Shown: positions 1-6,208 of the stretch, piece after piece
Position numbering within the stretch: position 1 is the stretch's first letter
How the letters are laid out: the number at the start of each line of letters is the position of its first letter
Assembly: GCA_002317115.1 (NCBI GenBank)
Contig: DCIP01000101.1
Coordinates: 1-7,833 of the forward strand
Reading direction: 5' to 3'
DNA from: Candidatus Scybalocola fimicaballi
GTDB lineage: Bacteria; Bacteroidota; Bacteroidia; Bacteroidales; Paludibacteraceae
DNA length: 7,833 nucleotides
Position numbers and translations under genes: made by a program
Notes under the pieces: model-generated
What the model saw: the letters and a program-made list of their open reading frames with translations, nothing else
The model's database searches: none
What the model was told of the DNA's origin: nothing

Positions 1-1249
1 TCTCAAGACGCAATGTATTCATCTGGCCACGTACCTTCATAGCGTCGTCGCCACATAGAACCAAAATCAAATCGCCAGCCTTTGCCTGTGCTTTCTCAGC
101 AATCTTACGTAAAGATGCCTCGTCGTAGAACTTATCGATGCTACTCTTGATAGTACCGTCTTCCTTCATCTGGATGTAAACCAATCCCTTGGCACCAACC
201 TGAGGACGCTTAACGAACTCTGTCATCTGATCAAGCTGCTTTCTTGTCCAAGCTGCGCAACCAGGAGCACAGATACCAACAACGAAATTTGCACCGTCGA
301 ATACAGGGAATGAGTGACCTGAAACCAAATCCTCACCACCCTCTTTTGCGTTCTTAAGCTCAACGAACTCCATACCGAAACGCATATCTGGCTTATCAGA
401 ACCGAAACGCTTCATACACTCGTGCCATGTCAAACGTGGGAATGACTCAGTGAACTCAACGCCTCTTGCATATTTGAAGATGTGCTTGATCATACCCTCA
501 AACATCTGAAGAACGTCTTCCTGCTCAACGTAAGACATCTCACAGTCGATCTGAGTAAACTCAGGCTGACGGTCAGCACGCAAATCCTCGTCGCGGAAAC
601 ATTTTACAATCTGGAAGTAACGGTCGATACCACCTACCATCAAAAGCTGCTTAAACTGCTGTGGGCTCTGTGGAAGGGCGTAGAACTGACCTTGGTTCAT
701 ACGTGAAGGAACTACGAAGTCACGCGCACCTTCTGGAGTAGACTTGATAAGCACTGGAGTCTCAACCTCTAGGAATCCCTGAGAATCAAGGTAACGGCGA
801 GTCTCGAATGCGATGTTATGACGCAATACAAGGTTGTTTAGAACTGGCTTTCTTCTCAAGTCAAGGTAACGGTACTGCATTCTCAAATCGTCACCACCGT
901 CTGAATTATCCTCGATTGTGAAAGGAGGAACCTCACTCTTGCTAAGCACCTTCATAGTGTCAGCGATGATCTCAATCTCACCTGTAGGAATCTGAGTGTT
1001 CTTGTTGCTACGCTCTGCCACCTTACCAGTGATCTGGATAACCCATTCACGACCAACGTGGTTAGCCTGAGCTGTAAGATCTGCATTCTTACCCTCGTCG
1101 AACACAATCTGAGTAATACCATAGCGATCACGAAGATCAACGAATGTCATACCACCCATTTTTCTTACTTTCTGTACCCAGCCTGCAAGTTTCACCTCGC
1201 TGCCTACATTGGCAAGTCTAAGCTCACCACAAGTATTGCTTCTATACAT
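1..1249 (-). CDS. aspS: Aspartyl-tRNA synthetase, N-terminal 416 residues (3' end off window)
   Basis: This cytoplasmic class II aminoacyl-tRNA synthetase charges tRNA-Asp with aspartate using ATP. The reading frame is open from the ATG at 1249 to the left edge with no internal stop. Residues 1-105 form the OB-fold anticodon-binding domain ([11 protein letters not shown] at 23-33). The catalytic core follows, with the motif 1 proline near residue 165 (EVETP), the QSPQ loop at 194-197, and motif 2 at 218-235 (FRDED then RQPEFTQID). Roughly 290-405 is the GAD insertion typical of bacterial AspRS. Motif 3 and the C-terminus (about 170 residues, since bacterial AspRS is usually near 590) lie outside the window. 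The start is set by the match of [12 protein letters not shown] to the family N-terminus. The residue aligned with the tRNA-discrimination position of the E. coli enzyme (Leu30) is Met31 here. The gene is separated from the upstream gene by a terminator, so it probably has its own promoter in 1250-1338. Confidence 0.97.
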   Translation of the reverse strand, partial: MYRSNTCGELRLANVGSEVKLAGWVQKVRKMGGMTFVDLRDRYGITQIVFDEGKNADLTAQANHVGREWVIQITGKVAERSNKNTQIPTGEIEIIADTMKVLSKSEVPPFTIEDNSDGGDDLRMQYRYLDLRRKPVLNNLVLRHNIAFETRRYLDSQGFLEVETPVLIKSTPEGARDFVVPSRMNQGQFYALPQSPQQFKQLLMVGGIDRYFQIVKCFRDEDLRADRQPEFTQIDCEMSYVEQEDVLQMFEGMIKHIFKYARGVEFTESFPRLTWHECMKRFGSDKPDMRFGMEFVELKNAKEGGEDLVSGHSFPVFDGANFVVGICAPGCAAWTRKQLDQMTEFVKRPQVGAKGLVYIQMKEDGTIKSSIDKFYDEASLRKIAEKAQAKAGDLILVLCGDDAMKVRGQMNTLRLE

Positions 1250-1275
1250 AATTTATATATTCGATTTTCTATTTT

Positions 1276-1309
1276 CAAAAACTCTACAAATTTCGCAAAA
1301 AAATTTCAA
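1276..1309 (-). promoter_or_regulatory. Weak candidate promoter for aspS
   Basis: On the minus strand a TTG (1307-1309) is followed after 20 bases by TAGAGTTTTTG (1276-1286), which partly resembles the Bacteroidota pair TTTG and TAnnTTTG. The -7 box is not an exact match. The location, between the upstream gene's terminator and the aspS ATG at 1249, is what makes it plausible. Confidence 0.25.
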
Positions 1310-1338
1310 TTTGATAGTACGCAACAGAGAATTTTGAG

Positions 1339-1378
1339 AAAAAAATTAGGCCACATTAGACAATTCTACTGTGGCCTA
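1339..1378 (-). terminator. Intrinsic terminator of the 99-residue gene
   Basis: A 9-bp perfect stem pairs TAGGCCACA (1347-1355) with TGTGGCCTA (1370-1378). After one mismatch the stem continues with TAGA/TCTA (1357-1360 with 1365-1368) closed by a 4-base loop. On the minus strand the hairpin is followed by a run of seven T (plus-strand A at 1339-1345). It lies 26 bases beyond the stop codon at 1405, so it ends that transcript before aspS. Confidence 0.9.
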
Positions 1379-1404
1379 TAAGATATTGCTGTATTTCTTG
1401 AATA

Positions 1405-1704
1405 TTAGCACTTGCCTGCAGCAACCAATGTTGCGTCATTCTTCGACAATGCTGTGTTATCTGGGTTAGCAACCTGTACTTTAACACCAAACTTCTCAAA
1501 AAATGCTTTCTCGAAATCTTCAACGATCAAACCTCTCTTGCAAATGAATGTGCCACTTGCTCCCTCTGACAACTCTCCTAGTCTTGTCTCCTTGTCTGCA
1601 AAATGCTGTCCTTTGTAAACTCTTAGTGTTGCACCGAATCTGTGCTTGAACTCATTTTGCAATGTCTTAACTCTCATAGACTGCGATACGCTTAATTCTG
1701 CCAT
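1405..1704 (-). CDS. Conserved hypothetical small protein (99 aa)
   Basis: I cannot assign a function. The 99-residue product has no signal peptide or membrane segment and is probably cytoplasmic. It opens with LSVSQSMRVKTLQNEFKHRF, then a strand-like segment (TLRVYKGQHFAD, 26-37), a variable stretch rich in Glu and Gly (41-52), a helix-like segment (61-71, VEDFEKAFFEK) and a last strand (FGVKVQVAN, 72-80). The MRVKTLQ...F...LRVY...FAD layout resembles a family of short uncharacterised bacterial proteins I have seen before, but I know of no established role. There are two cysteines, at 55 and at the C-terminus. The gene appears monocistronic: it is divergent from the ion channel gene, ends in a strong terminator, and is followed by aspS in the same direction. 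Upstream of the ATG the minus strand is A-rich with no strong Shine-Dalgarno, as is common in Bacteroidota. A near-match -7 box (GATATTTG) lies at 1747-1754. Confidence 0.85.
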   Translation of the reverse strand: MAELSVSQSMRVKTLQNEFKHRFGATLRVYKGQHFADKETRLGELSEGASGTFICKRGLIVEDFEKAFFEKFGVKVQVANPDNTALSKNDATLVAAGKC

Positions 1705-1885
1705 ATCTTTTTCGTTTTAGTAGTTATTATTTCCTTTTATCGTTTTCAAATATCAATTAAATATTTTACAAAAAAAAGACATTGCTGTCATAAATTCCTA
1801 AAATTGTTAATTTTTGTGAAAACACATAATAGTGATTGCAAGCAACATTGTTATACGGCAGAATTAATGATTAATACCTTATTTG

Positions 1886-1939
1886 AAGAAGATTATATAG
1901 CATTAATCCAAAAGGAGATTATATAGCAGTAGTCCAAAA
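1886..1939. repeat. Two imperfect 28-bp direct repeats, 26-bp period
   Basis: The copies at 1886-1913 and 1912-1939 overlap by two bases and agree at 25 of 28 positions; both contain the core GATTATATAGCA followed by TCCAAAA. They lie in the 298-bp divergent intergenic region, about 40 bp upstream of the channel gene's -7 box. The 26-bp spacing is about 2.5 helical turns. They could be operator half-sites or a simple duplication; the sequence does not decide between these. Confidence 0.6.
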
Positions 1940-1975
1940 TTCCGTTTATAGAATATAAAATAAGGTCAAAAACAT

Positions 1976-1983
1976 TAATTTTG
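1976..1983 (+). promoter_or_regulatory. Bacteroidota -7 promoter box for the ion channel gene
   Basis: TAATTTTG is an exact match to TAnnTTTG, ending 19 bases before the ATG at 2003. I see no good TTTG at the -33 position. Transcription would start near 1988-1991, giving a very short leader that still contains AAAAGGA (1994-2000), which sits unusually close to the start codon. Confidence 0.5.
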
Positions 1984-2002
1984 CAATGCAATTAAAAGGA
2001 CT

Positions 2003-2788
2003 ATGGAAACAATAAAAAAAATATTCACCAACAACAAATTTATTCTCTGCATTATCTTCATTAATTCAATCAATATTTACCTGCAAGAGTGTGATTATGA
2101 ATGGCCTATTCTTAACCATATTGATTTCATTTGCTCTATGCTTTTCTTAATTGAGATGATCGTTAAGATAACAACTCTTGGGAACAAGGAATATTGGAAA
2201 AGCGGTTGGAATAAATTAGACGGTACGTTGGTTATTCTAAGTATTCCTTCCATAATTTGTTATTTCTTTCAATGGAAGATTTTTGATTTGTCTGTTTTAC
2301 TTGTCCTACGTCTGCTTAGAATCTTACGAGTTTTTAGGACATTACACTTTTTCCCAAGTTTTTCAAAAGTCGTCAAAGGTTTCAAGATGGCAATCAAGGA
2401 TTCTTACGCTGTTTTATTAAGTTTCTTTGTGATCATTGTAGTAATCGGACTAATAAACTGTAGTCTATTCAAAACCATTGCTCCAGAATACTTTGGTTCT
2501 CCACTGACATCAATCTATTCTGTATTCCGTCTGTGCACTATAGAAGGATGGTATGATATTCCAGACAAGATTGCGGAAGCAACATCTTCCCCTATGTTGG
2601 CATCTTTAGTCACTGGTTACTTCTGTTTTATCCTAATCATGGGTGGTATCATCGGCATGTCATTTATCAATTCCGTTTTTGTCGACGCAATGGTCAGTGA
2701 CAATAACGACGACGTCAAGGAGCAGCTGGACCGTATGGAGAAGCAGATTGAGGAATTGAAGCAAATGTTAGCTGACAAGAATAAATAA
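2003..2788 (+). CDS. Voltage-gated cation channel, NaChBac/NavAb type (single-domain, homotetrameric)
   Basis: This inner-membrane channel should assemble as a homotetramer and conduct Na+ or Ca2+ on depolarisation. The 261-residue length is close to NavAb. All six segments can be placed: S1 about 12-29; S2 about 39-58 with the conserved acidic FLIEMIVKI; S3 about 73-90 after WNKLDG; S4 about 96-115 with arginines at 103, 106, 109 and 112, exactly three apart (the voltage sensor); S5 about 133-157; pore helix and filter about 166-187; S6 about 201-229 ending in NSVFVDAM, like the NavAb S6 end. Residues 237-259 form a short charged heptad coiled coil, as expected for the C-terminal tetramer bundle. 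The filter is TIEGWYD (179-185) instead of the TLESWSM of NavAb or TLESWAS of NaChBac. The gene stands alone, convergent with the five-gene cluster, with its own promoter box and terminator. Family assignment is firm; ion selectivity is inferred only. Confidence 0.95.
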   Translation: METIKKIFTNNKFILCIIFINSINIYLQECDYEWPILNHIDFICSMLFLIEMIVKITTLGNKEYWKSGWNKLDGTLVILSIPSIICYFFQWKIFDLSVLLVLRLLRILRVFRTLHFFPSFSKVVKGFKMAIKDSYAVLLSFFVIIVVIGLINCSLFKTIAPEYFGSPLTSIYSVFRLCTIEGWYDIPDKIAEATSSPMLASLVTGYFCFILIMGGIIGMSFINSVFVDAMVSDNNDDVKEQLDRMEKQIEELKQMLADKNK

Positions 2789-2790
2789 TA

Positions 2791-2821
2791 AAAAAGCTGA
2801 ATTTCAATAATTCAGCTTTTT
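2791..2821. terminator. Bidirectional terminator between convergent genes
   Basis: A 13-bp perfect stem pairs AAAAAGCTGAATT (2791-2803) with AATTCAGCTTTTT (2809-2821) around a 5-base loop. The flanking A and T runs give a U-tract on either strand. It starts two bases after the channel stop codon and lies 18 bases beyond the stop of the minus-strand TerB-like gene, so it can serve both. Confidence 0.9.
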
Positions 2822-2838
2822 CATTTGGCATTCCGAAT

Positions 2839-3231
2839 TTATTTAGTCTCGTTGCCTTCAATCTGAATATTAGGATTATTCTGGCAGATCGACGCAATAG
2901 CAAGCACAAAAGTAGACGTTGGCAATCCCATCGCATTATTAATCTTGTTAAGGAATTCAACCTCCTTAAGATTAAGTTTGTTGTCTGCCAAAGCGACGAG
3001 AATACAACACTGCATCAGTACAAGTTTATTGTCAGCTTCTACAGTTCTTGCTATATATTCAGGATTATCCTGCTGATACAACTTTGTCTCAAGAGCCTTT
3101 GCTACAGCCTCTGTATCAAGTTTGAAACTCTGTGCCAACATAAGTATTGTATCGATCTCCTTCTGATCCAAATCACGGTCGGCTTTAACAGTTGCTGATG
3201 TCAACGCAACAAATTGATCTACAAATTCCAT
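2839..3231 (-). CDS. TerB-like small helical protein (130 aa)
   Basis: The protein is soluble, nearly all helical, and has two copies of an acidic helix-turn motif: KADRDLDQKE at 16-25 and LADNKLNLKE at 81-90. This spacing and pattern (A-D-x-x-L/D ... E) is characteristic of the TerB-like fold, named after a tellurite-resistance protein and found widely in phage, metal and stress response loci, where the acidic motifs are thought to bind metal. It has no membrane segment. It is the last gene of the minus-strand cluster, 56 bp after the VWA gene, with an exact -7 box in the gap (3258-3265), so it may also be transcribed separately. The N-terminus MEFVDQFVAL is a natural start. In known Ter-linked systems TerB-like domains occur with VWA proteins and ATPases, as here. 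The assignment rests on motif pattern, not alignment, so it is moderately secure; its role here is unknown. Confidence 0.75.
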   Translation of the reverse strand: MEFVDQFVALTSATVKADRDLDQKEIDTILMLAQSFKLDTEAVAKALETKLYQQDNPEYIARTVEADNKLVLMQCCILVALADNKLNLKEVEFLNKINNAMGLPTSTFVLAIASICQNNPNIQIEGNETK

Positions 3232-3257
3232 AGTTATATATTTTTAGATTTACCTTT

Positions 3258-3265
3258 CAAATATA
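3258..3265 (-). promoter_or_regulatory. Internal -7 promoter box before the TerB-like gene
   Basis: The minus strand reads TATATTTG, an exact TAnnTTTG match and the same eight bases as the box before the whole cluster (6727-6734). It ends 26 bases before the ATG at 3231. No clear -33 TTTG lies upstream, in the end of the VWA gene. Confidence 0.45.
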
Positions 3266-3287
3266 TTATTAAATTTCAGAATATTCC

Positions 3288-4442
3288 TCATTTCGCATTC
3301 AAAAAACAGACTCTTCCGATCTTTTTCATCCATTCTTTATTTGCTTCATAACATTTCTCATCAGGTAAAACCCATGCGAATTTCGTGCGTGTGAAGAAAT
3401 CAATTTGCGGAAGCGACGCGTAGCCATCCGTGAAGATGATCATACCGTCGTAGAAATTATGATCACGTAGATAATCGAAAGCGACGTGGAAATCGGTTCC
3501 TCCCCTACCCTTCACTCCGTTGATTTTCAACTGTTTGGCATTCTTCAGCCTTATAGGCTTTGGAGTTTGGAGTTTGCAGTCGAACTGGATGACGTCGATT
3601 TGCGACACCCCATATCTGAACATACGTTGCATGACTCCGTAGAAATTCTCCAAATCAGAGTTTGATATCGACGCGCTCGTATCCACAGCAATCAGCAATC
3701 GCGTCTCCAAATCATATTTGCTTCCCATCTGCTGGAAATCAAAACGCCGGTTGGGACGCATACGAGTAAGATGACGTTTGCTTGAGATAATTGAAGCACG
3801 GAATCCAGAAAGAGTCTTTCTATAATCAATTCTTGCTTTCGATGATGCAATGATCTTCTCAGTCAGTTCACCAGGAATAGAACCCCAACTATCGGCTGAA
3901 TTTATTTGTTCAATAATTTCGTTGATCTTATCACAACGCTCATCATCCTCATCCCATAAAGCAGCCCTCTCCGACATACTTCCAAGGTTGACGTTAACGT
4001 TAACAATACCATCATCGTTATCGTCATCGTTAGCGTTAGCGTTATTCAAATAAAACTCATAGGATTTCCCCGCTTCCAATCCAAAATCCAGAGGATTAAC
4101 GAATTTATATTCCTTAAAATCATAATGGCCATAGAGAGACATATCGCTTGCCGCAATCATCTTCTCATTAGGGCAATTGATTGGCCGACGCGAATAAGGA
4201 TGCTTAAGGAAAAGGCGTATCATCTCCGTCTGCATCAACTCCTCAAGTTGATTATCATTGAGAGACCAGATAAATTCAGGGTTATACTCAATCCTACCGT
4301 CGCCACAACGAATAGCACAATTCATATATGGATTTTCCTTCAAATCATTGATACAATAGATCGCAAAAAAAGCCGGCTCACGAAGATACCACATCTCAGC
4401 GAGTTGCTTGAATCTATCTGCAATATTGATCTGAATTGCCAT
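3288..4442 (-). CDS. VWA-domain protein of the DUF2201/COG3864 type with degenerate metallopeptidase motif
   Basis: Two domains can be seen. Residues 1-130 match the DUF2201 N-terminal putative metallopeptidase domain in layout (GRIEYNPEFIWSL at 49-61, then LEELMQTEMIRLFLKHP, then MIAASDMSL). However, the expected HExxH reads TEMIR (72-76): Glu73 remains but both zinc-binding histidines are replaced. His81 is kept. Residues 245-384 are a VWA-like domain with a complete MIDAS: DTSAS at 254-258, Thr316 in RGGTD, and Asp339 in FTDG. A linker at 134-152 is low-complexity Asn/Asp/Val, encoded by hexamer repeats. The protein is cytoplasmic, with no signal peptide. It follows the MoxR-type ATPase gene by 65 bp, with a hairpin in the gap. 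MoxR/VWA pairs act as ATP-driven remodelling chaperones in which MIDAS binds the client or partner; that role is inferred here. Loss of the histidines argues for a binding rather than a proteolytic N-terminal domain. Confidence 0.88.
   Translation of the reverse strand: MAIQINIADRFKQLAEMWYLREPAFFAIYCINDLKENPYMNCAIRCGDGRIEYNPEFIWSLNDNQLEELMQTEMIRLFLKHPYSRRPINCPNEKMIAASDMSLYGHYDFKEYKFVNPLDFGLEAGKSYEFYLNNANANDDDNDDGIVNVNVNLGSMSERAALWDEDDERCDKINEIIEQINSADSWGSIPGELTEKIIASSKARIDYRKTLSGFRASIISSKRHLTRMRPNRRFDFQQMGSKYDLETRLLIAVDTSASISNSDLENFYGVMQRMFRYGVSQIDVIQFDCKLQTPKPIRLKNAKQLKINGVKGRGGTDFHVAFDYLRDHNFYDGMIIFTDGYASLPQIDFFTRTKFAWVLPDEKCYEANKEWMKKIGRVCFLNAK
3987..4043 (-). repeat. Hexamer-rich low-complexity stretch inside the VWA gene
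   Basis: The plus strand carries repeated GTTAAC and GTTAGC units and runs of CATCGT/TATCGT. They encode an Asn-, Asp- and Val-rich linker (residues 134-152; NANANDDD, then VNVNVN) between the two domains. Units of six bases add or remove two residues without breaking the frame, so length may vary among strains. Confidence 0.7.
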
Positions 4443-4476
4443 GTTGTTTTATGCCTGTTTCGTGCCGTGTTTGGTG

Positions 4477-4497
4477 CCGTGAGACACCGTCTCACGG
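4477..4497. other. Perfect intercistronic hairpin between the ATPase and VWA genes
   Basis: CCGTGAGAC (4477-4485) pairs perfectly with GTCTCACGG (4489-4497) around a 3-base loop. On the minus strand it begins 10 bases after the ATPase stop and is followed by CACCAAACAC, not by a T-run, so it is not a standard terminator. An 8-base direct repeat GTGCCGTG (4462-4469, 4474-4481) overlaps its left arm. It may act as an mRNA stability or processing element that sets the ratio of the two proteins. Confidence 0.75.
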
Positions 4498-4507
4498 ATA
4501 ATTTAAT

Positions 4508-5575
4508 TTAAATTCTCCCCACAAAATCCTGAATCATCCCCAATAATTGCGGCATCTCCTCCACAATCATCATCATCGAATTCGGATAATTGCCTCCGCT
4601 ATACAGCGAAGTCCAATGAGCAAATGCTTCATCTTTGCCATCTTTTTCAAGCATATCAAGATATAAAGGAAGATTCTTTTTCACCTTCTCTTTATCCTTT
4701 GCTTCAATCGGTCCCGTCTCCATGAATCTGAATAGCGATTCATTGACGATAGATAATTCATGGAGTTTCAAAGATTTAAGTATTTTCTCGAATTTCTTGT
4801 AATTCAATAGCACATCTTTTGCCGACGGTAGAGATGTCTTGTTGATGAAATCAAAGAAAAGAGCACCTGCCTGATTGCCAACGATTCCTGAAATCAGTTT
4901 CTTATAGATGACGTCGATATTCCCTACACCAGTGATCAAATCACTCACTCTCTTCCATCCACGTCGGTCCGGAGTCTTCTCCAAACCATTATCAATATCG
5001 ACGGGAACACCGTCAAGCATATCGGAATGCTCCTGAATGAAATTTATCACCCTCTCGTCGACGTGATTCTCTGCCGCCCACAATAGCCACTCCGATGGAG
5101 TCGGTTTGAAATTATAAATATTGAAACGTGACACTAAAGCAGGGTCAAGATCCGTAAGTTGGTATTCCTCACCGGCGTTGACTGCAGAGATAATACGGCT
5201 GCCATCTGGCAACTGTTTGCCAGCCAACTTCTTATTCAACGCCAAATCCATAATGGTCTGCAAAACCTCCGGACGTGCTCTATTCAACTCATCAAGAAAT
5301 AACACAATTGGCTGATTATCCGTAGGAAACCAATATGGCGGCATAAACTCCGTTTTCCCCGTCGTCTCATTTTTATATGGTAAACCAATCAAATCACCTG
5401 GGTCACTCATCTGACCAAGAAAAAGCGACACCACCTTCATTCCTTTTGAAGCAAAATACTTTGTAAGGATTTCCGACTTTCCTATTCCATGCTTACCAGA
5501 AAGCATAATATTTTGATCTGCTGGAGTAAGTTCCAGCAGTTGAATTAGTTGTTTTGAATTGACTGATATTGCCAT
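4508..5575 (-). CDS. MoxR-type AAA+ ATPase
   Basis: This cytoplasmic ATPase probably forms a hexameric ring that remodels a client complex. Numbering from the ATG at 5575 (355 residues): Walker A GKHGIGKS at 27-34; the MoxR-type segment SDPGDLIGLPY at 57-67; Walker B VLFLDE at 91-96 with NRARPEVLQ after it; sensor 1 in SAVN (Asn133); the arginine-finger region DPALVSRF at 144-151; a sensor-2-like TPDRRGWKRVSDL at 201-213. About 140 further residues are a helical C-terminal region with no match I recognise. I chose the ATG at 5575 over an in-frame TTG six bases upstream (5581), because ATG is preferred and MAISVNSK starts naturally. It begins 12 bp after the stop of the upstream membrane protein gene, so the two are almost certainly co-transcribed, and it is followed by the VWA gene, its expected partner. 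The 55 residues between Walker A and B fit a MoxR-type domain. Confidence 0.93.
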   Translation of the reverse strand: MAISVNSKQLIQLLELTPADQNIMLSGKHGIGKSEILTKYFASKGMKVVSLFLGQMSDPGDLIGLPYKNETTGKTEFMPPYWFPTDNQPIVLFLDELNRARPEVLQTIMDLALNKKLAGKQLPDGSRIISAVNAGEEYQLTDLDPALVSRFNIYNFKPTPSEWLLWAAENHVDERVINFIQEHSDMLDGVPVDIDNGLEKTPDRRGWKRVSDLITGVGNIDVIYKKLISGIVGNQAGALFFDFINKTSLPSAKDVLLNYKKFEKILKSLKLHELSIVNESLFRFMETGPIEAKDKEKVKKNLPLYLDMLEKDGKDEAFAHWTSLYSGGNYPNSMMMIVEEMPQLLGMIQDFVGRI

Positions 5576-5587
5576 AATCAATTATTT

Positions 5588-6208
5588 TTACTCGTCTACA
5601 GCATTAATAGCTTGTTTAAGACTATCTATTTGATGCTTGAACACTTTGGATTTCTCACTATCAATAATGCAAACACGTTTTTTGAAACAAGAATCACCAC
5701 TTGCATTAAACTCTTTTTTCCAAGTATCGTTTAGTTCAAGAAAGACAGAGGCCACACCCCAATCTTCGTAAACTTGAAAATCATTTAATTTATAGACTAA
5801 TTCGTCTGAACACAGAGTAGAATGAAGATTCTCCCATATTCCGTCTTTCTCGTAAAGGCAAAAATGGCCTGGATCGACAAGTGCAGGAATGTCGCGCACC
5901 ACATAACGAGAATTTTCTGCAACTCTTGGATGATACATATACATTAAATATAGAACCATTATCGATGTAATCGAGATAAAAGATAATAGAACTATCAAAT
6001 GTTTCTTCCACTTACGGATATTAAAAACGAATATGATGATTGAAGTCAGGACAACTACACCCCAACATATCAGATTCAGATTCCATCTCAAATAGTCGCA
6101 ACCAATTGAAAGATATGACAAAACAATGGCTGAAACTAATGAGACAAGAAAAAGAATATCTATAATGTGATTCAATTCATTTTTCATCAGCGGCAACTTC
6201 TTTTTCAT
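5588..6208 (-). CDS. Unrecognised membrane protein, three helices plus C-terminal soluble domain (206 aa)
   Basis: I do not recognise the family. Three hydrophobic segments lie at about 14-34, 42-63 and 70-91. The loop between the second and third is strongly basic (RKWKKH, 65-70) and the N-terminus starts MKKK, so both should be cytoplasmic and the last 115 residues should be periplasmic. That domain has four cysteines (117, 133, 174, 180), several aromatic residues, and ends in a charged helix (KSKVFKHQIDSLKQAINAV, 187-205). The cysteines could form disulfides if the topology is right. The start at 6208 overlaps the end of the upstream gene by 32 bp; ATG6187, seven codons in, would reduce the overlap to 11 bp (reading ATGAAAAATGA) and is also possible. 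I prefer 6208 because its flanks are A-rich. The stop is 12 bp from the ATPase ATG, so it belongs to the same operon and its product may be the ATPase module's membrane partner. Confidence 0.85.
   Translation of the reverse strand: MKKKLPLMKNELNHIIDILFLVSLVSAIVLSYLSIGCDYLRWNLNLICWGVVVLTSIIIFVFNIRKWKKHLIVLLSFISITSIMVLYLMYMYHPRVAENSRYVVRDIPALVDPGHFCLYEKDGIWENLHSTLCSDELVYKLNDFQVYEDWGVASVFLELNDTWKKEFNASGDSCFKKRVCIIDSEKSKVFKHQIDSLKQAINAVDE

Noticed and set aside
1058..1381. A 107-codon plus-strand ORF across the aspS start and the terminator
   Set aside because: It is antisense to conserved aspS codons and then runs into AT-rich intergenic DNA and a terminator hairpin; no family resemblance.
1867..1926. 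A 19-codon plus-strand ORF starting MINTLFEEDYIALIQ in the intergenic region
   Set aside because: It is very short, lacks a clear ribosome binding site, and its 3' half is the repeat copy itself. Nothing supports translation.
4462..4497. Hairpin and GTGCCGTG repeats considered as a CRISPR fragment or attachment site
   Set aside because: There are only two 8-base units 12 bp apart, with no spacers, cas genes, integrase or target duplication nearby.
4477..4497. The same hairpin considered as an intrinsic terminator
   Set aside because: Neither strand has a U-tract immediately after the stem, and terminating here would separate the ATPase from its expected VWA partner.
4125..4511. A 128-codon plus-strand ORF opposite the VWA gene start
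   Set aside because: It lies wholly on the antisense of a well-supported coding region, is rich in chance residues, and covers the hairpin and intergenic gap.
5576..5581. In-frame TTG at 5581 as start of the MoxR-type ATPase
   Set aside because: An ATG two codons downstream gives the natural N-terminus MAISVNSK; no ribosome binding site favours the TTG.
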